Shown here: positions 54,401-62,949 of the stretch, in pieces
Layout: each line of letters begins with the position of its first letter
Numbering within the stretch: the stretch's first letter is position 1
Assembly: GCF_016899955.1 (NCBI RefSeq)
Contig: NZ_JACJJL010000003.1
Span: forward strand, 124,001-188,000
Origin: Marseilla massiliensis
GTDB lineage: Bacteria > Bacteroidota > Bacteroidia > Bacteroidales > Bacteroidaceae
Reading direction: 5' to 3'
DNA length: 64,000 bases
Translations under genes and position numbers: made by a program
The notes under the pieces: generated by a model
Told to the model about the DNA's origin: nothing
Databases searched by the model: none
What the model saw: the letters and a program-made list of their open reading frames with translations, nothing else

Positions 54401-56103
54401 ACCTGCGCTGGTGCATAGAGCGCGGGCTAATGAGCCGTCCGTTTCTTTTCAAGCACAACGATGTGGCCGACGCCGTAAGGCAGGGCCACAGCCCCGACTT
54501 GAGGATGTTGCTGCGCGACGACCCCGATTTCGGCGGCAGACTTACATCGTTGAGCCTTGATCACAAGGGAACCCGCTTCACCGAATGGTACAATTTTGAA
54601 AACCGTTCAACCCCATACGAGTACATAGACGACATCAAGGCATACGCCGACGGCTTGATAGAGGCTGAAGGGAATGGCGGAGCCGCTGCCTCGGAGTTTT
54701 CTTACCTGCTGTTGCCATGGTCTGAAAGGTATTATCAAGACATGGCAAAAGTAATTGACAGGCGTTTTGAAGAGTGGACAGCCCATCGTGGCGGCGATGG
54801 CGACAGCTTGCATGAAGGCCTCGTGCCGACGATTGAGATAAAGCCCTTGCTCAACGACTGGGCCGAAGCCGACATGTGCATGGCCAGCGACAGAATTGTT
54901 GTCGAAGGCATGAAGGTGGGGTATTGCTACCGTGAGCGGCCGTTGCTGTCTGACCGTGGTTGGAACAGCGGATGGGTGTTCTTCGCAAATGACAACGAAG
55001 ACGATGACGAGGGCAAGTTGAGGTATTATCCGCTAAACACTGTTTGCAACTACGACCCTGACATAATCGGGCTGCTGGGAAGCCAATACGGCAAGGTGTT
55101 CTATCGTGATGAAACAGGCCGTTTCGTGGAAGACGCAGGCGACGATGCCGATGGCGGCGACCAGGGTGGTGCAAAACCGTTGGAGACAGATGCGGAACAG
55201 ATGGCCGGAGACACCGTGGCGGAATCGATATTGTTTGAGGGCAAGGCCATGCTTTCTGTGCCCGGTTGGAGCCGGGAGGACTTCTTGCGTGGGTTGAGCG
55301 ACAAGGGGCACATTGTAGAGCCGTGCACCGGCGACGGCGATGCCACCCACATGTTTACTGTGGATGGCATCCGTGTGGCTGTGTCGGTGTCGCATTGTCC
55401 TATTCCACAAGACGAGGCTGTTGGCATGGCCCGGCGCAATGATGAATGGCCGTTGGCGGTTGAGATGGCCAAAAGCCATGTGGCCCACGCAGTAATATCT
55501 GTTTATGGCAATGAAGAATCATTGTTGGAGTGTGGCCGGCTGTACGCCGGGCTGATGGACGTCTGTTGCCATTTGCCCAACGTGTCAGCCATTTGCCCAA
55601 ACGGCGTTGCCTACGAGCCGCAACAGTATTCGGCCCTTGCCGGGGCAGTAGATGGCGATGAGCTCCCTGTTCAATGCTGGATTTGGGTAGGCACATACAA
55701 AGGCGAGGCCGGGACCTGCGCCTACACCTTGGGCATGGGTGCCTTTGGCAAAGACGAGATGGAGGTGCTTGATTCGCATCTGTCATCATCGGAAGTGCGT
55801 GATTTTCTTGTGAACATGGCGTCGTATGTGATTGAATGTGATGTAGAATTGCATGATGGCGAGACCATCGGTCGAACGAAGAACGAACAGATGACCGTGA
55901 GCAGGAGCACTGGAGTGGCGTTGCCCGACAGAATGACAATAAAGTTTGGCTACGAGAAATCGGACGATGGCATGTCGGACGCAGTTGATTCGGAAGACAT
56001 TCTTATGGACGACGCTGCCCGCCATCTGGAAACTCTGCATGAAAAGAACCTGCCGGTAGAGGAAATTACGGCTTACAACCATTTGGCCATATACCTGAGA
56101 TAG
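51460..56103 (+). CDS. Giant polyimmunity-type protein: TPR, SUFU x2, DUF7832-like, DUF2185/Imm33, DUF4261
   Basis: The protein has 1547 residues and no signal peptide, so it is cytoplasmic. Modules in order: TPR helices 1-115; an unassigned DUF4026/DUF695-like region 115-310; an unassigned domain 318-470; a Gly/Ala linker; SUFU 1 at 516-710 (CYTLVTMGMGAHVMNV, WYWPVRMLKD, WIGWGHTL); SUFU 2 at 740-935 (YYTLLTLGMSDYAL, YWPVRLLLA, TPYEWGE); a DUF7832-like module 966-1110 (AFNHIAIYLRWCIERGLMS); Imm33/DUF2185 at about 1145-1225 (VGYCYRERPLLSDRGWNSGW, CNYDPDIIGLL); DUF4261 at 1255-1500; and the start of a second DUF7832-like module to 1547. SUFU, DUF2185 and DUF4261 occur as immunity domains against polymorphic toxins. 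The frame ends at a TAG but continues in frame into the next gene. Domain names are by eye. Confidence 0.75.
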   Translation: MDNKLKRLVELWHDADNHHSIIDLLEKMPEQERDFETVSLLARAYNNVEQYQMAYHLLKSVADEGQHDERWHFRIGYALFYMDRYAEALEHFKVADRMRPGEGDTLYFIRFCNIHLPLRKRADDFWQWLSANEEQLAGIAEKRDAGAVAEKVDFIACGTRLLGDDVLFNIGGDHEFSFSVSGAHELFHVYPYVISRMPDSLKNKWRVEPFIQSAGSSFSLRMGGKEVYMDDVWVAADYDKDGNCFTISFYNDSLVALEAEQRMGMFMLMLDYMLGEGVVCLYINDVKLAQGMADGMVRLTELRRLMAETVEAGGRKFVESPADSYATYMRTPEQSNELRFDVTVGSTCFMPLVSEYYSGSTGIFDRLNGFGAHAAFIAFPAGTDGGDDSANEALSFRHDLEDMIENDVLAPEGLGRVIGGAMGRDYCYIDLIVFDVEACFDKLKAVLSRYPGRKFYLSDFRKNGEIYSLSEPEEGSGNDGHDAGQADAASGPADGAATGRQAATAPDKGYTGEEAEAVRKHIERFLGKYDSVFLGARTDRLTVDICIIPPTDDNSCYTLVTMGMGAHVMNVPDNLADEHLERAELAISLPADWKLDAESLADNAWYWPVRMLKDTVRFLLTNNAWIGWGHTLSFDDGPFAANTKLAAALVIRLQGVGEGGGSCRLPSGSLVNFYQLIPVYPEELDYKAKHGAGKLLEELAGLSYLVNPNRVNVFNLLGLTDTAPVTEDAWEAVANPQDGIRAEVVEHITRYFGDPVECFSEVSEPDIPLHVVVVKPRKKHDYYTLLTLGMSDYALGNTHGSDGEPCRQELLINLPPDWDMNRGDWSDESRYWPVRLLLACARQAIRQRTPYEWGEVNDQTRSFCEGTKLCAAICLSPGVFGEESFMRELNAGGEVEFMQVIPLYAEESALAAKEGVDRMLDCFPDELLEVINPLRANAVADAETVGYDPSEIDNADKHKSIAADNSLDIEPLAAFNHIAIYLRWCIERGLMSRPFLFKHNDVADAVRQGHSPDLRMLLRDDPDFGGRLTSLSLDHKGTRFTEWYNFENRSTPYEYIDDIKAYADGLIEAEGNGGAAASEFSYLLLPWSERYYQDMAKVIDRRFEEWTAHRGGDGDSLHEGLVPTIEIKPLLNDWAEADMCMASDRIVVEGMKVGYCYRERPLLSDRGWNSGWVFFANDNEDDDEGKLRYYPLNTVCNYDPDIIGLLGSQYGKVFYRDETGRFVEDAGDDADGGDQGGAKPLETDAEQMAGDTVAESILFEGKAMLSVPGWSREDFLRGLSDKGHIVEPCTGDGDATHMFTVDGIRVAVSVSHCPIPQDEAVGMARRNDEWPLAVEMAKSHVAHAVISVYGNEESLLECGRLYAGLMDVCCHLPNVSAICPNGVAYEPQQYSALAGAVDGDELPVQCWIWVGTYKGEAGTCAYTLGMGAFGKDEMEVLDSHLSSSEVRDFLVNMASYVIECDVELHDGETIGRTKNEQMTVSRSTGVALPDRMTIKFGYEKSDDGMSDAVDSEDILMDDAARHLETLHEKNLPVEEITAYNHLAIYLR
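56101..56103 (+). other. In-frame TAG splitting the immunity gene
   Basis: The sister repeat reads AIYLRWCIERGLMS at residues 978-991. Here the same stretch is AIYLR-stop-CVENDLMS: the Trp codon TGG of the first copy (54412-54414 region) corresponds to TAG. The frame on both sides is identical (4662 bases, a multiple of three, from 51460 to 56122). Confidence 0.85.
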
Positions 56104-56121
56104 TGTGTTGAGAACGACCTG

Positions 56122-57258
56122 ATGAGTGAGGCGTTTACGCGGGAATACGGCGCGATGATAAACAGCGTGAAACAAGAATTGGCGTTTGCAGATTTGCGCC
56201 CGTTTGTTCGCGACGAACTCGGGGGCTGCCTTACTGTTTCACTCTTCAATGAAGAGGGCATGGCTTTTGCAAGGTATTATTACGGGGATGTGTTTGCCCC
56301 GCATTTCCCGTCGGACATAGACGACTATGCACTGGCATATTTCGGCCTTGCACGTTACCACTCCAATGAGTTCAAGGACGAGGCATACCTTTTCATTCCT
56401 TTCTATGACGACTATTACCAGGACATGGCTTCAACCATTGAGAGGCATTTCGAGCACTGGCAGAATCAAGACTATGATGAGCATACCGTCGAGCCTTCGC
56501 CTTTGGCAAAGGCATTGATGGCATATTTGGACTGCCCGTGCCTATACTTTCCATCGTTTAAAGATGACGACCCAATTGCATCGGCATACGGTTATGAGCG
56601 ACGGTTGGGCGTGCGCGAGGGATACATTCCTGTGCTTGTTGCCGTTGATGAAAAGCTGTTGGATGCACTGATATCAAACTCCGGGGCTGCGAAAGCCGGT
56701 GCTGATCGATATGAGTTCGACATTGAAAGCATAAGGCGTTACCGAGAGAAGGTGCTGTCGATGACTCCCGGCGATGGCAAGGCTTTGTTTTCAGGGCTGG
56801 CGGCCGAAAGCGGCCCATTGGAGCCCGAAGCAGGCAATATGGTTGACGGCGACGAGAATGGCCTGGGCTTTGCCATAGACGGGCAAGGTCGTCCGCCATA
56901 TTGGAATGATGATACGCAGATGACTTACCCTGTGATTCTGGCCATGATACCCGTAAGAAACCCATGGGAGATATTTGCATACATTCCGTTTGGCGGGTTT
57001 GGCGGTTGTGCATCGGAAGCGAGTGTGATGGCTGTAGCCAAGTATTGGTATGATTGCCACGGCGCAGTGGCTTCGGTGGTAAGCCACGATAAACTTGAGT
57101 TTGATGTGCCGGTGCCAGTGTCGGACGATGATGCATTGGTGTTGGCCGGTGAACAACTGGGCTTTTGCAGCTCGTTGTTGCAGGACGGATGGACAGAGGT
57201 GACATTGGCGGACGCATTGCGCAAATTGAGGAAATGGCGATTCCGGTGGCATGAATGA
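56122..57258 (+). CDS. C-terminal part of the immunity gene: DUF7832-like rest and DUF4253-like domain
   Basis: This 378-residue continuation begins 18 bases after the TAG at an ATG (MSEAFTREYG) in the same frame as the preceding gene. Residues 1-125 complete the second DUF7832-like module (DDYALAYFGLARYHSNEFKD and LFIPFYDDYYQDMASTIERHFEHW match LLLPWSERYYQDMAKVIDRRFEEW of the first copy). Residues about 130-225 hold a further, unassigned segment. Residues 265-378 match DUF4253: PVRNPWEIFAYIPFGGFGGC, MAVAKYWYDCHGAVASVVSHDKLEF and LAGEQLGFCSSLLQDG. It could be made by reinitiation after the stop, by readthrough, or not at all. The full ancestral protein would be about 1930 residues. Confidence 0.7.
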   Translation: MSEAFTREYGAMINSVKQELAFADLRPFVRDELGGCLTVSLFNEEGMAFARYYYGDVFAPHFPSDIDDYALAYFGLARYHSNEFKDEAYLFIPFYDDYYQDMASTIERHFEHWQNQDYDEHTVEPSPLAKALMAYLDCPCLYFPSFKDDDPIASAYGYERRLGVREGYIPVLVAVDEKLLDALISNSGAAKAGADRYEFDIESIRRYREKVLSMTPGDGKALFSGLAAESGPLEPEAGNMVDGDENGLGFAIDGQGRPPYWNDDTQMTYPVILAMIPVRNPWEIFAYIPFGGFGGCASEASVMAVAKYWYDCHGAVASVVSHDKLEFDVPVPVSDDDALVLAGEQLGFCSSLLQDGWTEVTLADALRKLRKWRFRWHE

Positions 57259-57346
57259 GTGTTTTTGCCATAGGCATTTGTGGCGGGAATGTCAGTGACG
57301 CCTGTTGCAATCATACGTAGTGTAAAGCATTATGCAATAAGAATGA

Positions 57347-57379
57347 GCCCCCGACAGCCTGATAAAGGCTGCCGGGGGC
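57347..57379. terminator. Bidirectional terminator between the immunity locus and valS
   Basis: Arms 57347-57359 (GCCCCCGACAGCC) and 57367-57379 pair at 12 of 13 positions with a 7-nt loop, in a gap where both flanking genes end. Confidence 0.75.
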
Positions 57380-57437
57380 ACTGGTTAATGTGGGTAGGCA
57401 AAGCGCCGGGCACTCATTTTGCCATTGTCATTGCATG

Positions 57438-60077
57438 TTACTTGCCACGCAGTGCGGCCAGTGAGTCTTTCAGAGCGGCAATCTTTTCTTCACTGTCTTT
57501 TTGCTTCTTGCGCTCCATGGCAACGACTGCCTCGGGGGCATTGGCCACAAACTTCTCGTTGGAAAGCTTTTTCTTGATGCCGGCCAGGAAGCCCTCAAGG
57601 TGCTTGAGCTGTGCTTCTTGCTTTGCAATCTCGGCCTCAACGTCAATCATGTTGCCCAGAGGCACGGCAAACTCGTCGGTGCCCACCATGAAGGTTGCGG
57701 CTGTTGCGTCTTTCTCGTTTACCACGTCTATCGCACCAACGTTTGCCATCTTGGCTATGATGCAGTTGTAAGCTGCATACTTGTTGCTCCCTACAGCCTG
57801 GAGGTTGAGCTCATCTTTGGTAGGTATGTTTTTCTTGTTCCTTACCGTGCGTATGCCGCTGACAATGAGTTTCACGCTTTCTATGTCGGCAAGCAGCTTG
57901 GCGTCGGCTTCCGTCATCGGGCTTACCTCAAGTTTGTCACGCATAATCGACTCGCCGTCCTTGCGCTCGTATATGTGTTGCCACAATTCTTCGGTGATGA
58001 AAGGCATGAATGGGTGCAGCATTTTCAGCAGCGTCTCAAAGAACTTAAGCGTTGCGTCGAGTGTGGCAGAGTCTATCGGCTGTCCGTAAGCAGGCTTGAT
58101 CATCTCAAGGTACCAACTGGAGAATTCATCCCAGAACAAACGGTAGACGGCCATCAATGCCTCGGATATGCGGTATTTGTTGAACAGGTCGTCAACCTCA
58201 GCGTTGGTCTGGCGGAGTTTGGCGGCAAACCAATTCACTGCAATAGCGTTGGCTTCGGGCTGTTCGCCCTCGCACACCTCCCATCCCTTGACGAGGCGGA
58301 AAGCGTTCCATATCTTGTTGTTGAAGTTGCGGCCCTGCTCGCACAGTGTCTCGTCAAACAGTATGTCATTGCCTGCAGGTGCCGAAAGCATCATGCCCAT
58401 GCGCACTCCGTCGGCCCCGTATTTGTCGATAAGCATTATCGGGTCGGGGGAGTTTCCAAGGCTCTTCGACATCTTGCGGCCCAACTTGTCTCTCACAATG
58501 CCGGTGAAATACACATGCTTGAACGGCAGCTTGCCACGGTATTCGTATCCGGCCATGATCATCCTGGCCACCCAGAAGAATATGATGTCGGGGGCGGTGA
58601 CCAGGTCGCTGGTGGGATAATAGTAGTTTATCTCTTCATTGTCGGGGTTGTTGATGCCGTCGAACACCGATATCGGCCATAGCCACGACGAGAACCAGGT
58701 GTCGAGGCAGTCGTCGTCCTGCACTAAGTCGGCCGGTGTCAGCGACGGGTTCTTTTGCTTTGCCATCGCAAGGGCCTTTTCCGCATTTTCCGCAACAACA
58801 AAATCTCGCTTGCCTTCGCTGTCGGTGAAATAGTATGCGGGTATGCGGTGGCCCCACCATAGCTGTCGGCTGATGCACCAGTCTTTGATGTTCTCTAACC
58901 AATGGCGGTAGATGTTCTTGTATTTCGGAGGATAGAACTGGATTTCATCGCTCATGACCGGCTCCAGCGAAAGGTCGGCAAAGTGCTTCATCGAGAGGAA
59001 CCATTGGGTTGAAAGCTTTGGTTCTATAGGCACATTGGTGCGTTCGGAGAAGCCCACCTTGTTGTTGTAGTCTTCCACCTTCTCCATAAGGCCGGCTTCG
59101 GTCAGGTCTTTGGCAATCTGTTTGCGCACATCCATGCGGTCCATGCCCACGTAAAGGCCGGCAGCTTCGCTTATTGTCCCGTTGTCGTTGAATATGTCTA
59201 TTGTGTCGAGATGGTGCTTCAACCCTAATGCGTGGTCGTTGATGTCGTGCGCAGGCGTCACCTTAAGGCATCCCGTACCGAAGTTGATGTCAACGTATTC
59301 ATCTTCAATGACAGGTATCTCACGCCCTACCAGAGGCACGATGACGTGCTTGCCCTTGAGCCATTGGTTCTTCGGGTCGTCGGGGTTTATGCACATGGCG
59401 GTGTCACCCATGATGGTTTCCGGGCGTGTCGTTGCCACAATGGCGTAACGGCCGGGCTCTTCTACCACCATGTAGCGCAGGTAGTAAAGCTTGGAATGCT
59501 CATCCTTATATATCACTTCCTCGTCGGAGAGTGCTGTCTGGGCCTTGGGATCCCAGTTGACCATGCGCACTCCACGGTAGATGAGGCCCTTGTTGTACAG
59601 GTCGCAGAACACTTTGATAACGCCTTCAGAGCGTTTGTCGTCCATAGTGAATGCCGTTCTGTCCCAGTCGCAGCTCGCGCCAAGCTTCCTTAATTGTTTC
59701 AATATGATGCCGCCATGCTCATTCGTCCAATCCCAGGCATGCTTAAGAAACTCGTCACGAGTAAGGTCTGATTTCTTCAGGCCTTGCTCGGCCAGCTTGT
59801 TTACGACCTTGGCCTCTGTCGCAATCGACGCATGGTCGGTGCCAGGAACCCAGCAGGCATTTTTCCCTTCCATCCTGGCGCGCCTCACCAAAATGTCCTG
59901 TATGGTGTTGTTCAGCATGTGGCCCATGTGCAAAACGCCCGTAACGTTAGGTGGGGGGATGACAATGGTATACGGTTCGCGACCATCTGGCTTGCTACTG
60001 AACATCTTGTTGTCCATCCAATACTTGTACCATCTGGCCTCAACGGCTTGTGGTTCGTATTTGCTTGCTAATTCCAT
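57438..60077 (-). CDS. valS: Valyl-tRNA synthetase
   Basis: This 879-residue class I synthetase shows the HIGH-type motif in [16 protein letters not shown] (residues 41-56) and [13 protein letters not shown] near 520. The editing (CP1) domain includes [12 protein letters not shown] near 230. [19 protein letters not shown] wording appears as [17 protein letters not shown] near 405. A C-terminal coiled-coil arm ([25 protein letters not shown]) matches ValRS. The start is MELASKYEP at 60077; an ATG 57 bases upstream lies beyond the -7 box and gives no family sequence. The promoter region is shared with the divergent mazG. Confidence 0.98.
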   Translation of the reverse strand: MELASKYEPQAVEARWYKYWMDNKMFSSKPDGREPYTIVIPPPNVTGVLHMGHMLNNTIQDILVRRARMEGKNACWVPGTDHASIATEAKVVNKLAEQGLKKSDLTRDEFLKHAWDWTNEHGGIILKQLRKLGASCDWDRTAFTMDDKRSEGVIKVFCDLYNKGLIYRGVRMVNWDPKAQTALSDEEVIYKDEHSKLYYLRYMVVEEPGRYAIVATTRPETIMGDTAMCINPDDPKNQWLKGKHVIVPLVGREIPVIEDEYVDINFGTGCLKVTPAHDINDHALGLKHHLDTIDIFNDNGTISEAAGLYVGMDRMDVRKQIAKDLTEAGLMEKVEDYNNKVGFSERTNVPIEPKLSTQWFLSMKHFADLSLEPVMSDEIQFYPPKYKNIYRHWLENIKDWCISRQLWWGHRIPAYYFTDSEGKRDFVVAENAEKALAMAKQKNPSLTPADLVQDDDCLDTWFSSWLWPISVFDGINNPDNEEINYYYPTSDLVTAPDIIFFWVARMIMAGYEYRGKLPFKHVYFTGIVRDKLGRKMSKSLGNSPDPIMLIDKYGADGVRMGMMLSAPAGNDILFDETLCEQGRNFNNKIWNAFRLVKGWEVCEGEQPEANAIAVNWFAAKLRQTNAEVDDLFNKYRISEALMAVYRLFWDEFSSWYLEMIKPAYGQPIDSATLDATLKFFETLLKMLHPFMPFITEELWQHIYERKDGESIMRDKLEVSPMTEADAKLLADIESVKLIVSGIRTVRNKKNIPTKDELNLQAVGSNKYAAYNCIIAKMANVGAIDVVNEKDATAATFMVGTDEFAVPLGNMIDVEAEIAKQEAQLKHLEGFLAGIKKKLSNEKFVANAPEAVVAMERKKQKDSEEKIAALKDSLAALRGK

Positions 60078-60114
60078 ATCTGTATGTTTTATAAATTTCA
60101 GAATAAAAACGATG

Positions 60115-60122
60115 CAAAAGTA
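60115..60122 (-). promoter_or_regulatory. Candidate -7 box of valS
   Basis: Minus-strand TACTTTTG, 37 bp before the ATG at 60077. Confidence 0.5.
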
Positions 60123-60144
60123 ATAATTTTCCATGGATTTTTAG

Positions 60145-60152
60145 TACTTTTG
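60145..60152 (+). promoter_or_regulatory. Candidate -7 box of mazG
   Basis: TACTTTTG, 17 bp before the mazG ATG, back to back with the valS box. Confidence 0.5.
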
Positions 60153-60169
60153 CACATTAAATATTTGCT

Positions 60170-61030
60170 ATGCATACAAAAGAGGAGAAGATGAACGCCT
60201 TTGGGCGTCTGCTTGACGTATTGGACACGCTGCGCGTTGAATGCCCTTGGGACAGAAAGCAAACAAACCAAAGTCTCAGGCCCAATACAATAGAAGAGGT
60301 GTACGAGTTGTGCGATGCCTTGCTCAACGAAGATGAGCCTAACATCTGTAAAGAGTTGGGCGACGTCTTGCTTCATGTGTGCTTTTATGCCAAGATTGCC
60401 GATGAGAAGGGTCAGTTTGATGTGGCTGATGTATGTAACAGGCTTGCCGACAAGTTGATTTTCCGCCATCCGCATGTCTATCACCCTTCGCAGGTTGGAG
60501 CGCCCGAACCAAAACCGTTGCCCTACGGTGAGGACGCAACAGGGCAAAAGCAGGAGTCTGCTGTGTCTACGGCGCAGCAGGTGATTGAAAACTGGGAGCA
60601 GATAAAGCTTAAGGAAAAGAACGGCAACAAGAGGGTTCTGTCCGGAATACCCGCTGCACTGCCATCGCTGATAAAGGCATATCGCATACAAGAGAAGACA
60701 CGAAACGTCGGCTTTGATTGGGAAGACAAAGGTGATGTGTGGTCAAAGGTGCGCGAAGAGCTTGGCGAACTGGAGGCAGAATTGCGTAAGGAAGACAAGG
60801 CGCGGTCTATGGAAGAGCTCGGAGACTTTATCTTCAGCGTAATCAACGCGGCGCGTTTGTATCATCTCAACCCAGATACAGCCCTTGAGAATGCAAACAA
60901 GAAGTTTATCCGGCGCTTCGAATACATCGAGGATCATTCAATAAAATCAGGCAAGCCATTGACTGAGATGACCATTGCCGAGATGGATGATTTGTGGAAT
61001 GAGGCAAAGAAAAACGAGAAAAAACAATAG
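60170..61030 (+). CDS. mazG: Nucleoside triphosphate pyrophosphohydrolase
   Basis: This 286-residue tandem MazG protein hydrolyses NTPs to NMP and PPi, cleaning the nucleotide pool and modulating (p)ppGpp-linked stress. The first unit (CPWDRKQTNQSLRPNTIEEVYELCDALLNEDEPNICKELGDVLLHV, residues 28-72) carries the EEXXE and EXXD metal ligands; the second (KVREELGELEAELRKE and SMEELGDFIFSVINAAR, near 188-225) repeats them. HPHVY near 105 is typical. The next gene, a small lipoprotein, starts 20 bp later. Confidence 0.95.
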   Translation: MHTKEEKMNAFGRLLDVLDTLRVECPWDRKQTNQSLRPNTIEEVYELCDALLNEDEPNICKELGDVLLHVCFYAKIADEKGQFDVADVCNRLADKLIFRHPHVYHPSQVGAPEPKPLPYGEDATGQKQESAVSTAQQVIENWEQIKLKEKNGNKRVLSGIPAALPSLIKAYRIQEKTRNVGFDWEDKGDVWSKVREELGELEAELRKEDKARSMEELGDFIFSVINAARLYHLNPDTALENANKKFIRRFEYIEDHSIKSGKPLTEMTIAEMDDLWNEAKKNEKKQ

Positions 61031-61050
61031 CAAAAATTTGTTCTGGGCTT

Positions 61051-61617
61051 ATGAGAGTATCTGTTGTGGTTAAATGCATGTTCGCTTTGGCGCTGCTGTC
61101 AGGGTGTCGGGGCGAGAAAAAAAAGAATCTGGTCATTAACCAGATTCCCAAGGCTGCAGTGAAGGTCGACTCAACCGTATATGGCGTATGCGGCTTGGGA
61201 ACGGCCATGAATACTCTCGAACTGATAACAGACAATGGCGATACTGTCTCTTGCCAGTTGTCGGCAGCCGACAGCAAAGGAAATGTCGTCGGAGGATTGT
61301 CTGTCGGTGACAGGATGGCTGTTGTCGGTGTGACTGACAAAGATGAAGGTTTTGTGGCAAGCAAGGTTATAAATATCACGTCTTTGCTCGGCAAATGGGC
61401 GAACATACGTGAGTCTTTTGAGATTTGTGATGGCGGACTTGTCAAAAGCAGCGTTAAGGAACAGACACCACGCACGGAATGGAAGATATTGAATGGCAAG
61501 CTGTTGTTGTCAAAGGACACGTTTGAAATATCATTCATCGGGCCCGATTCGCTTCACTTGAAGCGCGCCGGCGTGGTTTACGGATACAGGCGATTGCCCG
61601 TGGGAACACTTCGATAG
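61051..61617 (+). CDS. Small lipoprotein of unknown function
   Basis: This 188-residue protein has signal MRVSVVVKCMFALALLSGC with lipobox LLSGC. Two beta-rich halves follow: a STVYGVCGLGTAMNTLELITDNGDTVSCQL module with GLSVGDRMAVVG near 90, and a C-terminal LLGKWANIRESFEICDGG to GYRRL part that resembles lipocalin-like DUFs. No enzyme motif is visible. It lies between mazG and rnz in the same direction. Confidence 0.75.
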   Translation: MRVSVVVKCMFALALLSGCRGEKKKNLVINQIPKAAVKVDSTVYGVCGLGTAMNTLELITDNGDTVSCQLSAADSKGNVVGGLSVGDRMAVVGVTDKDEGFVASKVINITSLLGKWANIRESFEICDGGLVKSSVKEQTPRTEWKILNGKLLLSKDTFEISFIGPDSLHLKRAGVVYGYRRLPVGTLR

Positions 61618-61635
61618 AACAGATAAGTCAAATGT

Positions 61636-62550
61636 ATGTTGCCGTTTAGAGTTCACATATTGGGATGTGGCAGTGCTTTGCCGACATTGCGCCATCATGC
61701 ATCTTCGCAAGTGGTTGAAATAAGAGACAAGCTGTTTCTGGTAGATTGCGGCGAGGGATGCCAGATGCAGTTGAGGCGTTCCAGGCTTGGATTTACCAAA
61801 ATCAACAACATCTTCATATCGCATCTGCATGGTGACCATTGCTTCGGATTGATAGGCCTGATATCCACCTTGGGCATGTTGGGCCGTACGGCACCGCTAA
61901 ATGTCTATGCGCCATCTGATTTCGAATCCATGCTTTATGCACAGATTAACACGTTTTGTGGCGGATTGGGTTACGAGGTAAGGTTTGTCCCGTTGGATAC
62001 GGAGGTAAAAAAGATAATATACGACGACAGAAGCCTAAGCGTTGAGACGATACCATTGAACCACCGTGTGCCTTGCTGTGGCTTTTTGTTCAAGGAAAAG
62101 CCAACGCTGCCACATATCAGAAGAGACATGATTGACTATTACGGCATACCCGAAAGTCAGATTAACAACATAAAGAACGGTATGGACTGGGTGATGGAAG
62201 ACGGCGACGTCATTCCGAACTCAAGGTTGGTAACCCCTGCAGATCCTGTCAGGAGCTATGCCTACTGCAGTGACACAAAGTATATGCCGCAGTTGAGCCA
62301 GGTATTGCGAGGCGTCACCACACTTTACCATGAGAGCACTTATGGAGAGGACAACAAGAAAAATGCCGAGAAGTATTACCATTCCACAGCGTCGCAGGCC
62401 GCCACGGTGGCCCGGGATGCCAATGTCGGCCAGCTGATTCTGGGGCATTTCTCAGCACGTTATAATGACGAAAGCATATTGCTGGAAGAGGCGAAAAGTA
62501 TCTTTGCCAATGCCTTTTTGGCAAAAGAAATGGCCATATTCAACGTATGA
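61636..62550 (+). CDS. rnz: Ribonuclease Z
   Basis: This 304-residue metallo-beta-lactamase-fold endonuclease trims tRNA 3' trailers. The metal motif is ISHLHGDHCFGLIGL with His63, His65, Asp67 and His68; YCSDTKYMPQ near 216 and LILGHFSARYND near 270 give the remaining ligands. NHRVPCCGFLFKEKP near 140 is the RNase Z signature. The ATG at 61636 gives the family start (LPFRVHILGCGSALPT). Confidence 0.96.
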   Translation: MLPFRVHILGCGSALPTLRHHASSQVVEIRDKLFLVDCGEGCQMQLRRSRLGFTKINNIFISHLHGDHCFGLIGLISTLGMLGRTAPLNVYAPSDFESMLYAQINTFCGGLGYEVRFVPLDTEVKKIIYDDRSLSVETIPLNHRVPCCGFLFKEKPTLPHIRRDMIDYYGIPESQINNIKNGMDWVMEDGDVIPNSRLVTPADPVRSYAYCSDTKYMPQLSQVLRGVTTLYHESTYGEDNKKNAEKYYHSTASQAATVARDANVGQLILGHFSARYNDESILLEEAKSIFANAFLAKEMAIFNV

Positions 62551-62583
62551 ATTGCCATAATATTGTGTTTTCCCGAAATAAAT

Positions 62584-62614
62584 TTTGTAGTTTGCAAGGA
62601 AAATATTATATTTG
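62584..62614 (+). promoter_or_regulatory. Promoter of the small secreted protein and L,D-transpeptidase
   Basis: TTTG at 62584-62587, a 19-bp spacer and TATATTTG at 62607-62614. The ATG is 21 bp downstream. Confidence 0.6.
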
Positions 62615-62634
62615 CAAACAAAAGGCAGAGATTT

Positions 62635-62949
62635 ATGAAAAGATATATATTGGCAATGGCATTCATCATCATGTGCGCTGTGACATGTCCGCTTACGGTC
62701 GCAGCGTGGGATTATGATCCAGACATTCAAGAGCAGATGGATGCCGACAACATAAACATTACTGTGAATGGTATGACTTTGAATGTTGCCGGGGCCAGTG
62801 GGCAGGTGCTCGAAGTCGTTTCGCTTACAGGCAGAAAAGTGGCATCAGTAAAGATAGAAAGCCAATCGCAACGTGTTGAACTTAATATTCCTAAAGGTTG
62901 TTATATCTTGAAGATAGGGAAGGTCGTACGGAAAGTGTCACTTCGTTGA
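62635..62949 (+). CDS. Small secreted protein with a C-terminal sorting-like beta domain
   Basis: The protein has 104 residues with signal peptide MKRYILAMAFIIMCAVTCPLTVAA. The mature part is almost entirely a beta domain that reads like a type IX secretion C-terminal sorting signal of type A: ASGQVLEVVSLTGRKVASVKI, then RVELNIPKGCYILKIGKVVRKVSLR. Type A sorting domains have a G-Q-VL-V--LTG-KV pattern and end with a short basic strand. No passenger domain precedes it. The stop codon overlaps the TTG start of the next gene. Confidence 0.7.
   Translation: MKRYILAMAFIIMCAVTCPLTVAAWDYDPDIQEQMDADNINITVNGMTLNVAGASGQVLEVVSLTGRKVASVKIESQSQRVELNIPKGCYILKIGKVVRKVSLR

Noticed and set aside
51460..56103. 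Amber codon read as pyrrolysine
   Set aside because: No pyl genes are visible and the sister repeat has Trp at this position; loss of a Trp codon is simpler.
50764..57258. A toxin gene for the immunity locus
   Set aside because: I looked on both strands here and in the flanks for Rhs, LXG, VgrG or nuclease-like frames and saw none.
57501..58682. 393-codon plus-strand open frame inside valS
   Set aside because: Antisense shadow of a highly conserved synthetase.
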